A stretch of 64,000 nt of DNA from Companilactobacillus musae (GCF_003967595.1 NZ_BIFW01000010.1:1-64000); one strand, 5' to 3'; numbered from the stretch's first letter, positions 1 through 8,707 are shown. Translations and numbers: made by a program. Notes: generated from the letters alone by a model not told the origin.

Positions 1-124
1 GATTATTCTTAGTGACGAAGTCACTTAGAATAAGGCCGAGCTTGAAGACTGTTGGCAACGCCAAGAGGCTCCAAGTCGTGCCCACTACGTTCCAGCCCAA
101 TTTTCTTTGTTGCGGAGGACGGCA
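1..124 (+). repeat. R1 structured repeat, copy a (cut by window edge)
   Basis: This is the right part of a repeat seen again at 5485, 6754, 7095, 21766, 23768, 31441 and 31729. It ends in the shared GCGGAGGACGGCA. An internal hairpin with arms around TTCTTAGTGAC and GTCACTTAGAA is visible at 5-32. The left outer arm lies outside the window. No coding potential was seen here or up to the promoter at about 200. Confidence 0.85.
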
Positions 125-202
125 AACTTATACTGTAACCGAACTTGAGTAAAAGCCGTGATTATTGCACTGAGATTTTTTTACATATTGACAATATCAG
201 TA

Positions 203-233
203 TGATATCAATGTGATATGAAAATGATATAAT
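203..233 (+). promoter_or_regulatory. Three tandem TGATAT operators overlapping a -10 box
   Basis: TGATAT occurs at 203-208, 214-219 and 225-230, spaced 11 bp, so the copies lie on one face of the helix. The last copy overlaps a perfect TATAAT at 228-233. The array lies directly before a ribbon-helix-helix protein gene. That family typically binds tandem short repeats, so autoregulation is inferred. Confidence 0.5.
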
Positions 234-239
234 ATAGAT

Positions 240-572
240 ATGGCAGATAAAATGATAGCACTAAGATTAGACAAAAGTTTATATGATCGAATTTCTGAAG
301 ATGCAGCTAAGGAGAATCGAAGTATCAACAATTATATTGTCACGAAGCTTAGCGATACGGTGCCAACCAATAATCTTGAACAACGCCAAATAGTCGGATC
401 AGTCGTTAGAGGGGACAAGATCAATATGGCAAATGATTTGGTCGAGGTTAAGGGTATCTATTATCGTTATGATCTTTTGGCAAATGATTTGGTTGATAAG
501 ACCCGTAATTATCAGGTCATTAAAGCAAATGGAAATATTTTAACTATTCAAGAATTAAAATCAGAAAAGTAG
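240..572 (+). CDS. Arc/MetJ-type ribbon-helix-helix regulator
   Basis: The product is a 110-residue protein. Its first 45 residues fit an Arc-like ribbon-helix-helix: a short basic strand (MIALRLDKSLYDRI), then a helix and the NRSINNYIV segment typical of the family. The rest has no domain I recognise. It lies 10 bp before the SPFH gene, so the two are probably one operon. No Shine-Dalgarno sequence precedes the ATG. The TATAAT at 228-233 puts the likely transcription start at about 240, so the mRNA may be leaderless. The tandem TGATAT boxes suggest autoregulation. An antitoxin role is possible, but the downstream partner does not resemble a toxin. Confidence 0.7.
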   Translation: MADKMIALRLDKSLYDRISEDAAKENRSINNYIVTKLSDTVPTNNLEQRQIVGSVVRGDKINMANDLVEVKGIYYRYDLLANDLVDKTRNYQVIKANGNILTIQELKSEK

Positions 573-582
573 GGGATTAAAT

Positions 583-1401
583 ATGTTAGGATTTAAAGTT
601 GTACGTCAAAACCACGTAGGATTGGTTGAAACGCTAGGAAGATATAGCCGTGAAGTTAATGCCGGATTAAGTCTTTATATTCCTATTTTTCAAAAAATTA
701 GAATTGTCAATTTAGCAATGATTCCTTTGTCATTACAAGGTTATTCAGTGATTACAAAGGATAATGCCGAAGTACAAACAACAGTTACTTTGAACTATCA
801 TGTAACTAATGCTAAAAAATTCGAATATGAAAATAGTGATTCAGTAGAATCAATGGTGCAATTAGTTCGTGGTCATTTACGTGACATCATTGGTAAATTA
901 GATTTGAATGAAGCTCTTGGTTCTACTTCTAAAATCAATGCTGATTTGTCGATTGCCATTGGGGATTTGACTGATACATATGGTATCAAGGTCGATCGTG
1001 TCAATATTGATGAATTGAAACCATCTGCTTCAATTACTGAATCAATGGAGAAACAGATTAGAGCTGATCGTGAAAAAACAGCCGCAATTGCTAAAGCTAA
1101 CGGTGATGCTAAAAGTATTGAAATTGAAATCAAAGCTAAAAATGAGGCCACAGTTACAAGTGCCAAGGCGGAAGCTGAAGCTATTAAAGCAAAGGCAGAT
1201 GCTAGAGCTTACGAAATCAAAAAGTTAAATGACACTCTAGCAACAGTTGATAGCAAGTACTTAACAGCTCAACAAATTCAAGCCTTTCAATCTCTAGCTG
1301 GGTCAAATACTAATACAGTTGTGATGGATAAGGATTCTATTGGTAAATATGCTGATGTTCCGGTGACTGCTAGAGTTATGAATCAAATGGTGAATAAATA
1401 A
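583..1401 (+). CDS. SPFH/Band 7 domain protein
   Basis: The product has 272 residues. Residues about 1-160 fit the SPFH (stomatin/prohibitin/HflK-C) domain, starting with a short hydrophobic segment around residues 28-50 but no classical N-terminal membrane helix. Residues about 160-215 are an Ala/Lys/Glu-rich helix with repeated KA(N/D/E)A units, a predicted coiled coil typical of the flotillin side of the family. Members assemble rings at membranes. The ATG is preceded by AGGGGATT. It is probably cotranscribed with the ribbon-helix-helix gene upstream, an unusual partner. Membrane association and function here are inferred from the family only. Confidence 0.75.
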   Translation: MLGFKVVRQNHVGLVETLGRYSREVNAGLSLYIPIFQKIRIVNLAMIPLSLQGYSVITKDNAEVQTTVTLNYHVTNAKKFEYENSDSVESMVQLVRGHLRDIIGKLDLNEALGSTSKINADLSIAIGDLTDTYGIKVDRVNIDELKPSASITESMEKQIRADREKTAAIAKANGDAKSIEIEIKAKNEATVTSAKAEAEAIKAKADARAYEIKKLNDTLATVDSKYLTAQQIQAFQSLAGSNTNTVVMDKDSIGKYADVPVTARVMNQMVNK

Positions 1402-1409
1402 TTTTTAAA

Positions 1410-1440
1410 CAACATCTACTTCAAAATAGTAGGTGTTTTT
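1410..1440 (+). terminator. Rho-independent terminator
   Basis: ACATCTACT pairs with AGTAGGTGT (one G-U pair), followed by TTTTTATTTTG. It closes the operon of the ribbon-helix-helix and SPFH genes. Confidence 0.8.
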
Positions 1441-1460
1441 ATTTTGTTCAAATAAATCTC

Positions 1461-1510
1461 TTGACTATATGTCGTTAACGACATATACTAATCATTGTCG
1501 ATAACGACAT
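1461..1510 (+). promoter_or_regulatory. padA promoter with two PadR operators
   Basis: The -35 TTGACT (1461-1466) and -10 TATACT (1484-1489) are 17 bp apart. The spacer is filled by a 22-bp perfect palindrome, 1466-1487, with core ATGTCGTTAACGACAT. A second, near-perfect copy TGTCGATAACGACA lies at 1496-1509, centred 26 bp downstream over the start region. PadR repressors bind dyads of this type before phenolic acid decarboxylase genes. The layout predicts strong repression relieved by phenolic acids. Confidence 0.85.
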
Positions 1511-1522
1511 AAGAGATTTTAA

Positions 1523-2074
<552 letters not shown>

Positions 2075-2082
2075 CATGCTAG

Positions 2083-2116
2083 AATGATATACAGAGATGT
2101 ATATCATTTTTTTTGG
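2083..2116 (+). terminator. Terminator between padA and padR
   Basis: AATGATATAC pairs with GTATATCATT, followed by T8 that runs straight into the GGAG of padR. Strong padA expression would be damped before padR. The same bases serve as terminator tail and padR leader. Confidence 0.8.
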
Positions 2117-2124
2117 AGAAAATT

Positions 2125-2634
2125 ATGCCTAAGAAAAGAATATTGCCATATGTATTGCTTGGTTTGATCAATAATAAGGGAAGTTTGTCTGGTTATCAGA
2201 TCAGTCAGGAATTCAAAAATGAAGTTGGAGATTTTTGGCATGCTTCACACAGTCAAATTTATCCCGAATTGGGACGAATGAAAGATGATGGCTGGTTAAA
2301 GGATCATGATGAGGATAAGTCTACCTTTTATACTTTGACTACTGAAGGTCATCAGATTTTGCGTACTTGGATGCAAGAGCCATTAGATGACAATGAAGAA
2401 TTGTTTTCTTTGAAATTGTATTTTATAAAAGATGAAAGTGATCCATTGTTGAATACTTTGTTAAAAGAAGAGTTACAGATAAAGCAGACTAAGTTGGACT
2501 ACTTGCAAGGCCGTTTGCAAACCGTGTTTGATACTGAGAATAAAATAAAAGATAATTATGGTCATTATTTGATTTTGACTCGGGCAATTGAACGGGAAAG
2601 TAACCATATTAATTGGCTGAAGAATAAGCTTTAA
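2125..2634 (+). CDS. padR: PadR transcriptional repressor
   Basis: The product has 169 residues. The N-terminal winged helix carries the PadR signature: LPYVLLGLI, SGYQISQEF, and FWHASHSQIYPELGRM. The C-terminal helices (about 95-169) match the Vir_act_alpha_C dimerisation part. The start is set at the ATG at 2125 because GGAG lies 7 bp before it; an in-frame TTG at 2113 falls inside the terminator tail. It is the expected repressor of padA through the palindromes at 1466-1509, and possibly of the flavin reductase locus at 25762. Confidence 0.93.
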   Translation: MPKKRILPYVLLGLINNKGSLSGYQISQEFKNEVGDFWHASHSQIYPELGRMKDDGWLKDHDEDKSTFYTLTTEGHQILRTWMQEPLDDNEELFSLKLYFIKDESDPLLNTLLKEELQIKQTKLDYLQGRLQTVFDTENKIKDNYGHYLILTRAIERESNHINWLKNKL

Positions 2635-2739
2635 GTATCTTTAATATATTTTAAGAATATATGTAATATAAAATAATGTTTACATGGATTGATAATCGCT
2701 TTAAACTTAATCTATAAATATTTTTGTAGGAGGAAGTTT

Positions 2740-2889
2740 ATGTCAGACGGAAATCCATATTGCCATGCTGGAATGGAGTGTCATGATGGTTGTCGCTGCG
2801 CTAGAACTGATGGAATTTGTCATTGCAAAATGATCAGTGCTGATAAGTGTGCCTGTGATGGTTATTGTGGTGTTAGAAAAACAATTTAA
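2740..2889 (+). CDS. Cysteine-rich metallothionein-like peptide
   Basis: This is a 49-residue protein with nine cysteines (C8, 14, 18, 20, 27, 29, 37, 39, 43) and three histidines, several in CxC pairs. That is the composition of a small bacterial metallothionein. The start is the ATG after a strong AGGAGG; a longer reading frame to 2689 has no such site. Its neighbours are an ArsR-type zinc sensor and a heavy-metal P-type ATPase, so binding of Zn, Cd or Cu is the natural inference. I cannot assign it to a named family with certainty. Confidence 0.7.
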   Translation: MSDGNPYCHAGMECHDGCRCARTDGICHCKMISADKCACDGYCGVRKTI

Positions 2890-2906
2890 ATTTATATTCA
2901 CAGATC

Positions 2907-2930
2907 AGGTAGAGAAATCTACCTTTTTTT
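2907..2930 (+). terminator. Terminator after metallothionein-like gene
   Basis: AGGTAGA, GAAA loop, TCTACCT, then a T run. Confidence 0.85.
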
Positions 2931-2987
2931 GTGGAGAGGGGGAAATCCGTATAGGCCAATAGTTGTGAGCGCATTCTTTTGGTACAA

Positions 2988-3028
2988 AATAAAATCAGCC
3001 ACTAATATTTTAGTGACTGATTTTATTT
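2988..3028. terminator. Bidirectional terminator downstream of arsR-type gene
   Basis: AAAATCAGCCACTAA pairs with TTAGTGACTGATTTT, with A/T runs on both sides. It serves the minus-strand sensor gene ending at 3055. Confidence 0.75.
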
Positions 3029-3054
3029 TCTTATTTGGAAAATTAATCTATCTA

Positions 3055-3414
3055 TTAAAAGTCATTTTCATCTTCGATGATATGGTCTTGGGTTTGTTTA
3101 AAAATAGTAATGATATGTTGATCACTAAGACGGTAGTGAATATTTCTTCCACGTCTGGCATTAGAAACAAGATTTAATCCCTTGAGAATACTTAACTGGT
3201 GGGAGATTGAAGACTGGCTCATATCAAGTGTATCAGCAATTTCACCAACACTTAATGGTGTTTCAGCCAAGGCAAAAATAATTTTGGCACGGGTCATATC
3301 GCCAAAAGCTTTAAAAATATTAACCATAGCTTCAAGGTCTTCATTATCAGGTAAATTTTTCTTTAAATTGTGCAATGCTTTTTGGTGTTCCATTTCAAAA
3401 TTTTGTTCTGGCAT
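3055..3414 (-). CDS. ArsR/SmtB-family metal-sensing repressor (CadC/CzrA type)
   Basis: The product has 119 residues. Its winged helix contains KAFGDMTRAKIIFAL and the recognition helix SQSSISHQLSILKGLNLV. The last helix has D-x-H, then H eleven residues on and E three further (DQH...HIIE), matching the alpha-5 zinc/cobalt site of SmtB/CzrA. The alpha-3 cysteine motif of CadC is replaced by SVGEIAD, so zinc or cobalt is a more likely signal than lead or cadmium. The start is the ATG after AGAGGA; an upstream in-frame ATG lacks such a site. It is divergent from the ATPase gene and shares its operator. Confidence 0.9.
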   Translation of the reverse strand: MPEQNFEMEHQKALHNLKKNLPDNEDLEAMVNIFKAFGDMTRAKIIFALAETPLSVGEIADTLDMSQSSISHQLSILKGLNLVSNARRGRNIHYRLSDQHIITIFKQTQDHIIEDENDF

Positions 3415-3465
3415 AAGTTGTCCTCTTATTGGAAATAGGTTGAAATTCATCAAGACCTATTATAT

Positions 3466-3510
3466 TATAATTCATATATGAATGATTGCTCATATATTCA
3501 GATGAGCATG
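3466..3510. promoter_or_regulatory. ArsR/SmtB-type operators between sensor and ATPase
   Basis: ATATGA (3476-3481) and TCATAT (3490-3495) form the classic spaced inverted repeat of ArsR/SmtB operators. It overlaps a perfect 14-bp palindrome ATTCATATATGAAT at 3470-3483. A second inverted repeat, TGCTCAT (3487-3493) and ATGAGCA (3502-3508), lies nearer the ATPase gene. Both divergent promoters would be covered. Confidence 0.65.
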
Positions 3511-3544
3511 TAAACCTTTTCAATTTTAAAGGAGGATATTCTCG

Positions 3545-5464
3545 ATGAAATCATACGATGTCCAAACTGAATATAAAATTAAAAAGAAACAAAAACATGT
3601 TAAAAATGAATTGAGCAAATCAACTAAGTTAACTATTATTCGTTTGTTGATTTCCTTTATTCTACTACTATTAGGTTCCAGTTCACTACTTCCTGATTCA
3701 GTCAACGTAGGAACGTTTGTTTTGGCCTATTTAGTAATAGGCGCCAGAATTGTCTATAAGGCTATTAGAAATATTTTTCACGGAGAGATCTTCGATGAGA
3801 ATTTTCTGATGAGTATTGCGACCATTGGGGCAATAGTTTTGGGTGAATATCCTGAAGCTATCGCTGTTATGCTGTTTTACGAATTAGGAAATGTATTTGA
3901 AGATGTGGCTGTTAATCGTTCTAAAAAATCAATTTCGGCTTTGTTGGAAGTTAAGCCAACCTTTGCGACTTTGAAGCTTAACGATAAAACTAAAAGGGTC
4001 GATCCTAGTTATGTCGAAAAAGGACAAATTATTTTAGTTAAACCAGGAGAAAAAATTCCACTTGATGGTACTGTAGTTTTAGGCAATTCATCGGTAGATA
4101 CTTCTGCTTTAACGGGTGAATCGATGCCTCAGAATATCAAAGTCGGCGACGAGGCTTTGAGTGGTTCAATTAATCAAAATGGAACTTTACAAATTAAAGT
4201 TACTAAAGTTTATAACGATTCGACTGTTGCTAGAATTTTGGACTTAGTTCAAAATGCCAGTAGCAAGAAGGCTGATACGGAGAAATTCATTACTAAATTT
4301 GCTAAGATTTATACACCAATCGTAGTTGGTTTGGCAGTAGTTTTAGCAATTGTTCCACCATTGGTATTTCAAGGGACATGGGACACTTGGATCTATCGTG
4401 CGTTGATTTTTCTAGTTATCTCCTGTCCTTGTGCACTGGTTATCTCAGTACCTTTGAGTTTCTTCGGTGGTATTGGAGCGGCTTCTAAACAAGGTATTTT
4501 AGTTAAAGGTAGCAATTATCTAGAAGCTTTGAATTCCGTTGATACAGTAGCTTTTGATAAAACAGGAACTTTAACCAAAGGAAAGTTTGATGTAGTAGCT
4601 GTTGATCCTCAGACTGGAATTTCTAAAGATGAACTATTGCAGATGGCAGCCAGTGTAGAAAAAAATTCTACACATCCAATTGCCGTATCTATCTTGAATG
4701 CTTATACAGGCAAAATTTTACCAGTTGAAAAATCGCTTGAACAAGCAGGTCATGGACTTAGCGCTGAAGTTAATGGACAAAACGTGATTGTTGGTAATGC
4801 AAAGGCCATGAAGACTAATAAGATTGACTTCACTGAAGCCAATGTAATAGGAACCGTGGTCTATGTAGCTGTGGCTGGTAAGTTCTGGGGTGATATTGTA
4901 ATTGCGGACGAACCTAAGAGCGATGCTTTGAATGCTATCAAATTGTTAAATAATCGTGGTATTGAAAAGACAGTCATGTTGACCGGTGATAATCAAAAAG
5001 TTGGATCAGCAATTGCACAAAAACTTCATATGCAAAAAGCTTATACTGATTTGATGCCTGAAAATAAAGTTCAAATCGTTAATGATTTACTAAAGAGTTC
5101 ACATCAAAATAATAAGAAAGTAGCCTTTGTCGGCGATGGAATTAACGATACACCAGTATTGGCAACAGCTGACATTGGATTTGCTATGGGTGGCTTGGGA
5201 TCAGATGCTGCTGTAGAAGCAGCCGATATTGTTATCATGGGCGACGAACCTTCAAAGGTATCTCAAGCAATGAAGATTGCTAAAAGAACACGTCAAATTG
5301 TTATTGAAAATATTTCCTTTGCTCTAGTAGTTAAAATTTTGTTTCTATTATTAGGAGCTTTAGGAATGGTCAATATGTGGCAAGCCGTTTTCGCTGATGT
5401 TGGTGTAACGATTATAGCCGTCTTGAATGCAATTAGATTACAATTGATTGATTTTGATAATTAG
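3545..5464 (+). CDS. cadA: Zn/Cd-exporting P1B-type ATPase (CadA/ZntA family)
   Basis: The product is a 639-residue membrane pump that exports Zn2+, Cd2+ or Pb2+ using ATP. The CPC transport motif is at 294-296, the phosphorylated Asp at 338 (DKTGT) and the SxHP-type histidine at 377 (NSTHP). GDGINDTP marks the hinge. The last helix has the conserved Asp of P1B-2 pumps (ADVGVTIIAVLNAIRL). The N-terminus is short, lysine-rich and has no CxxC metal-binding domain, a trimmed form common in lactobacilli. GGAGG precedes the ATG. It is divergent from its likely repressor. Confidence 0.93.
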   Translation: MKSYDVQTEYKIKKKQKHVKNELSKSTKLTIIRLLISFILLLLGSSSLLPDSVNVGTFVLAYLVIGARIVYKAIRNIFHGEIFDENFLMSIATIGAIVLGEYPEAIAVMLFYELGNVFEDVAVNRSKKSISALLEVKPTFATLKLNDKTKRVDPSYVEKGQIILVKPGEKIPLDGTVVLGNSSVDTSALTGESMPQNIKVGDEALSGSINQNGTLQIKVTKVYNDSTVARILDLVQNASSKKADTEKFITKFAKIYTPIVVGLAVVLAIVPPLVFQGTWDTWIYRALIFLVISCPCALVISVPLSFFGGIGAASKQGILVKGSNYLEALNSVDTVAFDKTGTLTKGKFDVVAVDPQTGISKDELLQMAASVEKNSTHPIAVSILNAYTGKILPVEKSLEQAGHGLSAEVNGQNVIVGNAKAMKTNKIDFTEANVIGTVVYVAVAGKFWGDIVIADEPKSDALNAIKLLNNRGIEKTVMLTGDNQKVGSAIAQKLHMQKAYTDLMPENKVQIVNDLLKSSHQNNKKVAFVGDGINDTPVLATADIGFAMGGLGSDAAVEAADIVIMGDEPSKVSQAMKIAKRTRQIVIENISFALVVKILFLLLGALGMVNMWQAVFADVGVTIIAVLNAIRLQLIDFDN

Positions 5465-5484
5465 AAAAAACATTACTTTGAATT

Positions 5485-5640
5485 TGCCGTCCTCCACAAC
5501 AAAACCGATTGGGCTGGAACGCTGCGGGCACAGATTTGAACCAATTCTGCGAATTGTTTCAAATACTGGCCTTCTACTAAGTGAGTACCTCACTAAGTAG
5601 AATTTCGCGGCTGAGCCCATCGGTTTTGTTGCTCCGGACT
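5485..5640 (-). repeat. R1 structured repeat, copy b
   Basis: This full 156-bp element begins 21 bp after the ATPase stop. The outer arms AACAAAACCGATTGGGCT and AGCCCATCGGTTTTGTT form a long stem. Inner hairpins surround CTACTAAGTGAG/CTCACTAAGTAG and the CCAATTCTG/GAATTG region. With copy R4 at 5660 it fills most of the 422-bp gap before the next gene. Confidence 0.9.
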
Positions 5641-5659
5641 ATTGCTTTATTTTAAATAT

Positions 5660-5737
5660 AAAAAAGAAGAACAATGTCTATTAGTTTCAGGTAGCTTTAC
5701 TACTACTTGGAAGGCTTAATAGACATTGTTCTTTTTT
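5660..5737. repeat. R4 hairpin repeat, copy a (terminator-like)
   Basis: GAACAATGTCTATTA and TAATAGACATTGTTC form a 15-bp perfect stem around an inner AGGTAG/CTACT hairpin, flanked by A and T runs so that it could terminate in both directions. The copy at 6940 has the same inner part with altered outer arms. Confidence 0.85.
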
Positions 5738-5886
5738 AGTTAGTATCAGTTATAACCAGATTTGAGAAAGAGCCATCTAGGTTCAGGGTAATGTTTTTTT
5801 ATGGAAATTTTACTATATTGATCAGACTTATTTAGGTAGACTAGATTGTAGAGATAACAACAATAAACATATGGGGGAGCAAAAGA

Positions 5887-6681
5887 ATGACAAAGAAGAT
5901 AGTAGTTGGTCTAGCGCTCGTAATGGTGTTGTTTGGTGGATTTACTACATATTATGTCAATGTCCGAAAAAATACAGCTGAAGAAAAAGTGGTTTCTAAG
6001 GATAAGCCTAAAATATCCAAGAAAACTCTTAGTAAAAAAGCTGCGGTACAAATCAATGCTGAATTTTACAGTCATGAAAAAGTTCAATCTGAAGCTGAAA
6101 TGGCATTAGTAGGTTATCCAGCTACTTTTTCCAAACTGTTAAAACAGGGAGAATTAACAATCATTGGCGAAATAACGGGACTCAAAAGTTACGTTTTTGA
6201 AAGTCATCCTTATACGGTCGCTAATGTGTATGTAAATAAAGTCTTACGTGGTGATGCTTCTAAACTAGATAAAACAATTCGAGTAATGTTTGTTGGTGGA
6301 AACATAACTAAAAAAGAAATGTTGGCACCAGTAGCTGATAAGTCGTCTATGAACGTAACGGATGAAGAAGCAAATTCAGATGAAATTGTAACCGTAGAGT
6401 ATGCAGGTAATCGACTTCCCCAAGCTGGAGAAAAGGTAGCCTTAATTCTTTCTAAAGCTCCATCAGGAGCAAATAATATCCCTGGCAAATTTTGGTCACC
6501 AATCTTTGCCAATAAAGCCACTTTCTTTCAGGATTCCGACGGTCAGTATAGAAGAATTCCAGAACAGCCTTCAATTGGTGGAAGTTCAGATGGAACGACC
6601 GGACAATCTCAGAATCAGTTTAATCAAGAAGATGACGAAAAAATGAACAAAGGTATGAATGATCTAATAAATAAAGCGTAG
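5887..6681 (+). CDS. Membrane-anchored exported protein of unknown function
   Basis: The product has 264 residues. An N-terminal hydrophobic segment (about 5-24) follows MTKK; there is no lipobox cysteine, so it is a signal anchor or a cleavable signal. A lysine-rich linker (about 38-52) follows. The folded part (about 55-215) is not a family I recognise, although IIGEITGLKSYVFE...VNKVLRGD reads like a small beta-domain. The tail is Gly/Ser/Gln-rich and then acidic. It stands alone, with its own GGGGAG site, between two copies of a 300-bp direct repeat (5471-5778 and 6739-7048) that could recombine and delete it. Confidence 0.65.
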   Translation: MTKKIVVGLALVMVLFGGFTTYYVNVRKNTAEEKVVSKDKPKISKKTLSKKAAVQINAEFYSHEKVQSEAEMALVGYPATFSKLLKQGELTIIGEITGLKSYVFESHPYTVANVYVNKVLRGDASKLDKTIRVMFVGGNITKKEMLAPVADKSSMNVTDEEANSDEIVTVEYAGNRLPQAGEKVALILSKAPSGANNIPGKFWSPIFANKATFFQDSDGQYRRIPEQPSIGGSSDGTTGQSQNQFNQEDDEKMNKGMNDLINKA

Positions 6682-6753
6682 TTATTTGAAGAATAAAGAA
6701 AGCGCCCATCAAGGAAATGAAAAAAAATTTCAAGTTTGGTCATACTTTGAATT

Positions 6754-6909
6754 TGCCGTCCTCCACAACAAAACCGATTGGGCTGGAACGCTGCGGGCAC
6801 AGATTTGAACCAATTCTGTGAATTGTTTCAAATGCTGGCCTTCTACTAAGTGAGTACCTCACTAAGTAGAATTTCGCGGCTGAGCCCATCGGTTTTGTTG
6901 CTCCGGACT
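6754..6909 (-). repeat. R1 structured repeat, copy c
   Basis: Nearly identical to copy b (two or so substitutions in the interior), in the same orientation, 72 bp after the stop of the exported protein gene. Together with R4b it makes the right half of the direct repeat that flanks that gene. Confidence 0.9.
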
Positions 6910-6939
6910 ATTTTTTTTTAGTGATTCAATTTTAAATAT

Positions 6940-7018
6940 AAAAAAGAAGAACAGTGTCTATTAGTTTCAGGTAGCTTTACTACTACTTGGAAGGCTTAAT
7001 ATTCACTGTTCTTTTTTA
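6940..7018. repeat. R4 hairpin repeat, copy b
   Basis: The inner sequence equals copy a. In the outer stem one A-T pair has become G-C on both arms (ACAATG/CATTGT changed to ACAGTG/CACTGT), a compensated change that keeps the hairpin. Confidence 0.85.
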
Positions 7019-7094
7019 ATTAGTATCGGTTATAGTCAGATTTGAGAAAAGGTTATGTAGGTACTTTGGGGATAAATCAAGTATATGATATCCC

Positions 7095-7175
7095 AGTCCG
7101 GAGCAATAAAGAAAATGGTTTCAAATATCGTACCCATTATGTTCCAGACCAATTTTCTTTGTTGCGGAGGACGGA
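7095..7175 (+). repeat. R1 structured repeat, short copy d
   Basis: An 81-bp deletion form: the outer arms AACAAAGAAAATTGG and its mirror remain, and the middle hairpins are gone. It sits 19 bp beyond the stop of the minus-strand permease. The gap 6682-7194 holds only R1c, R4b and this copy. Confidence 0.8.
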
Positions 7176-7194
7176 ATCCTTTAAAATATCTTCT

Positions 7195-8529
7195 TTAATT
7201 ACCAGGTAAAACATTAATAGTATAGAGCAAGACAATAAAGACAAAGAACAAAATATACATGATTGGAGTAATTTCCTTACGACGTCCTGCTGCCCACATT
7301 GTTAGAGGATAAAAGAGAATTCCGAAAGCAAATCCGTAAGAAATATTATATGTCAGTGGCATACCAACGATAGTTAAAAAGGCTGGCATAGCGATTTCAA
7401 ACTTATTCCAATCAATTTGTTTCATTGATTGGGCCATTAGAATACCAACGATGATCAATACCGGTGCAGTTACATTAGAAGTAACGACTGTCAAAAGCGG
7501 GGAGAAGAACATTGAAATGATAAACATGATGCTGACAACAAGAGATGTCAGACCTGTACGACCACCAACAGCAATTCCGGCAGACGATTCAACGTAAGCG
7601 GCAGTTGGAGTAGTACCCATAACAGATCCACCTAACATAGAAATTGAATCAGCCATCAATGCACGACCGATACGAGGCATTTTGTTATCTTTCATAAAGC
7701 CAGCTTGTTCAGCCAAACCAATTAAAGTACCGGCAGTATCAAAGAAGGCAACTAGCAAGAAGACTAAGACGACTGCCCAGAGTTTGGGATCAGCTAGATC
7801 TGGTAGATGAGCAATACCGACACCAAATGTAGGTTTCATACTAGGAATAGTTGAAATAACTTGGTGTGGTAAAGGAATCAATTTAGTAATAAGTCCTAAA
7901 ATAGTTGTCAAAACCATACCGATGAAGATTGATCCGGGGACTTTTTTTGCCATTAATAGTCCAGTTACGATCAAACCAAAGATAGTTAACCAAGTAGTTG
8001 GAACGGTCAAGGATCCCATTTCAACTAGAGTTGACTTACTAGCAGTAACCAAGCCACCACCTTGTAAGCCAACAAAAGCAATGAATAATCCGATACCTGA
8101 TGCCATAGCTAGTTTCAGGTCGTGCGGAATTGAATCAATAACTAATTCACGTAATTTTAAAACAGAGATCAATAGGAACAAGATACTGGACATGAATACT
8201 CCAGCCATAGCTGTTTGCCAAGGAATACCCATGGCTAGAACAACTGAATAAGTAAAGAAGGCATTGTCGCCTAGTCCGGGAGCGATGGCAATAGGATAGT
8301 TAGCAAGTAATGCCATCAAGACGGAACCTAAAATTGCTGAAAGAGCAGTAGCAGTGAAGACGGCACCTTTATTCATACCGGCAGTTCCTAAGACTTGCGG
8401 ATTGACGAATAAAATATAAGCCATCGAAACAAAAGTAGTAAGTCCAGCTAATATTTCACGTCTAACGGTTGTATTAGCTTCTTTAAGATGAAAAAGCTTT
8501 TCCATAAAACTGAGATCTTCTGATTCCAT
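7195..8529 (-). CDS. NCS2-family purine permease (adenine/guanine/hypoxanthine, PbuG/AdeP type)
   Basis: The product is a 444-residue, 12-14 helix membrane transporter that imports purine bases with protons. AzgA-type signatures include TAGMNKGAVFTATALSAILGS, PIAIAPGLGDNAFFTY, AFFDTAGTLIGLAEQAG and GTTPTAAYVESSAGIAVGGRTGL. AGGGGGT precedes the ATG. No purine riboswitch is present; instead a PurBox lies upstream. Which purine is preferred cannot be told from sequence alone. Confidence 0.93.
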   Translation of the reverse strand: MESEDLSFMEKLFHLKEANTTVRREILAGLTTFVSMAYILFVNPQVLGTAGMNKGAVFTATALSAILGSVLMALLANYPIAIAPGLGDNAFFTYSVVLAMGIPWQTAMAGVFMSSILFLLISVLKLRELVIDSIPHDLKLAMASGIGLFIAFVGLQGGGLVTASKSTLVEMGSLTVPTTWLTIFGLIVTGLLMAKKVPGSIFIGMVLTTILGLITKLIPLPHQVISTIPSMKPTFGVGIAHLPDLADPKLWAVVLVFLLVAFFDTAGTLIGLAEQAGFMKDNKMPRIGRALMADSISMLGGSVMGTTPTAAYVESSAGIAVGGRTGLTSLVVSIMFIISMFFSPLLTVVTSNVTAPVLIIVGILMAQSMKQIDWNKFEIAMPAFLTIVGMPLTYNISYGFAFGILFYPLTMWAAGRRKEITPIMYILFFVFIVLLYTINVLPGN

Positions 8530-8563
8530 GATATTAACCCCCTAAGGTTTATTTCATTGATTA

Positions 8564-8649
8564 CTCAGTAAGTATTACAGAGTTTATGAAAAAAGACAAC
8601 TAAAATACGATTGATTTATACAAATTATCTATTATAGTTCGGATTATAT
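8564..8649 (-). promoter_or_regulatory. PurBox and promoter of the purine permease
   Basis: On the minus strand, TAATCCGAACTAT (8634-8646) matches 12 of 13 positions of the PurR PurBox AWWWCCGAACWWT. A promoter TTGTCT - 17 bp - AATACT (the -10 at 8571-8576) predicts a start near 8564, which places the PurBox centre about 76 bp upstream. That is the distance known for PurR-activated promoters in lactococci. PurR control is inferred. Confidence 0.55.
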
Positions 8650-8707
8650 AACGATAATTAAATTTAAAATAATTTATACGATTAAAATATATTAAAAACA
8701 CGAATGA

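Noticed and set aside
2929-3177. 82-codon plus-strand ORF
   Set aside because: It runs through a terminator and over the antisense of the ArsR-type gene; no ribosome site of its own.
8530-8700. Possible purine riboswitch
   Set aside because: TATAATCC occurs, but the conserved purine aptamer core and its pairing arms are absent; the motif is better read as a PurBox.
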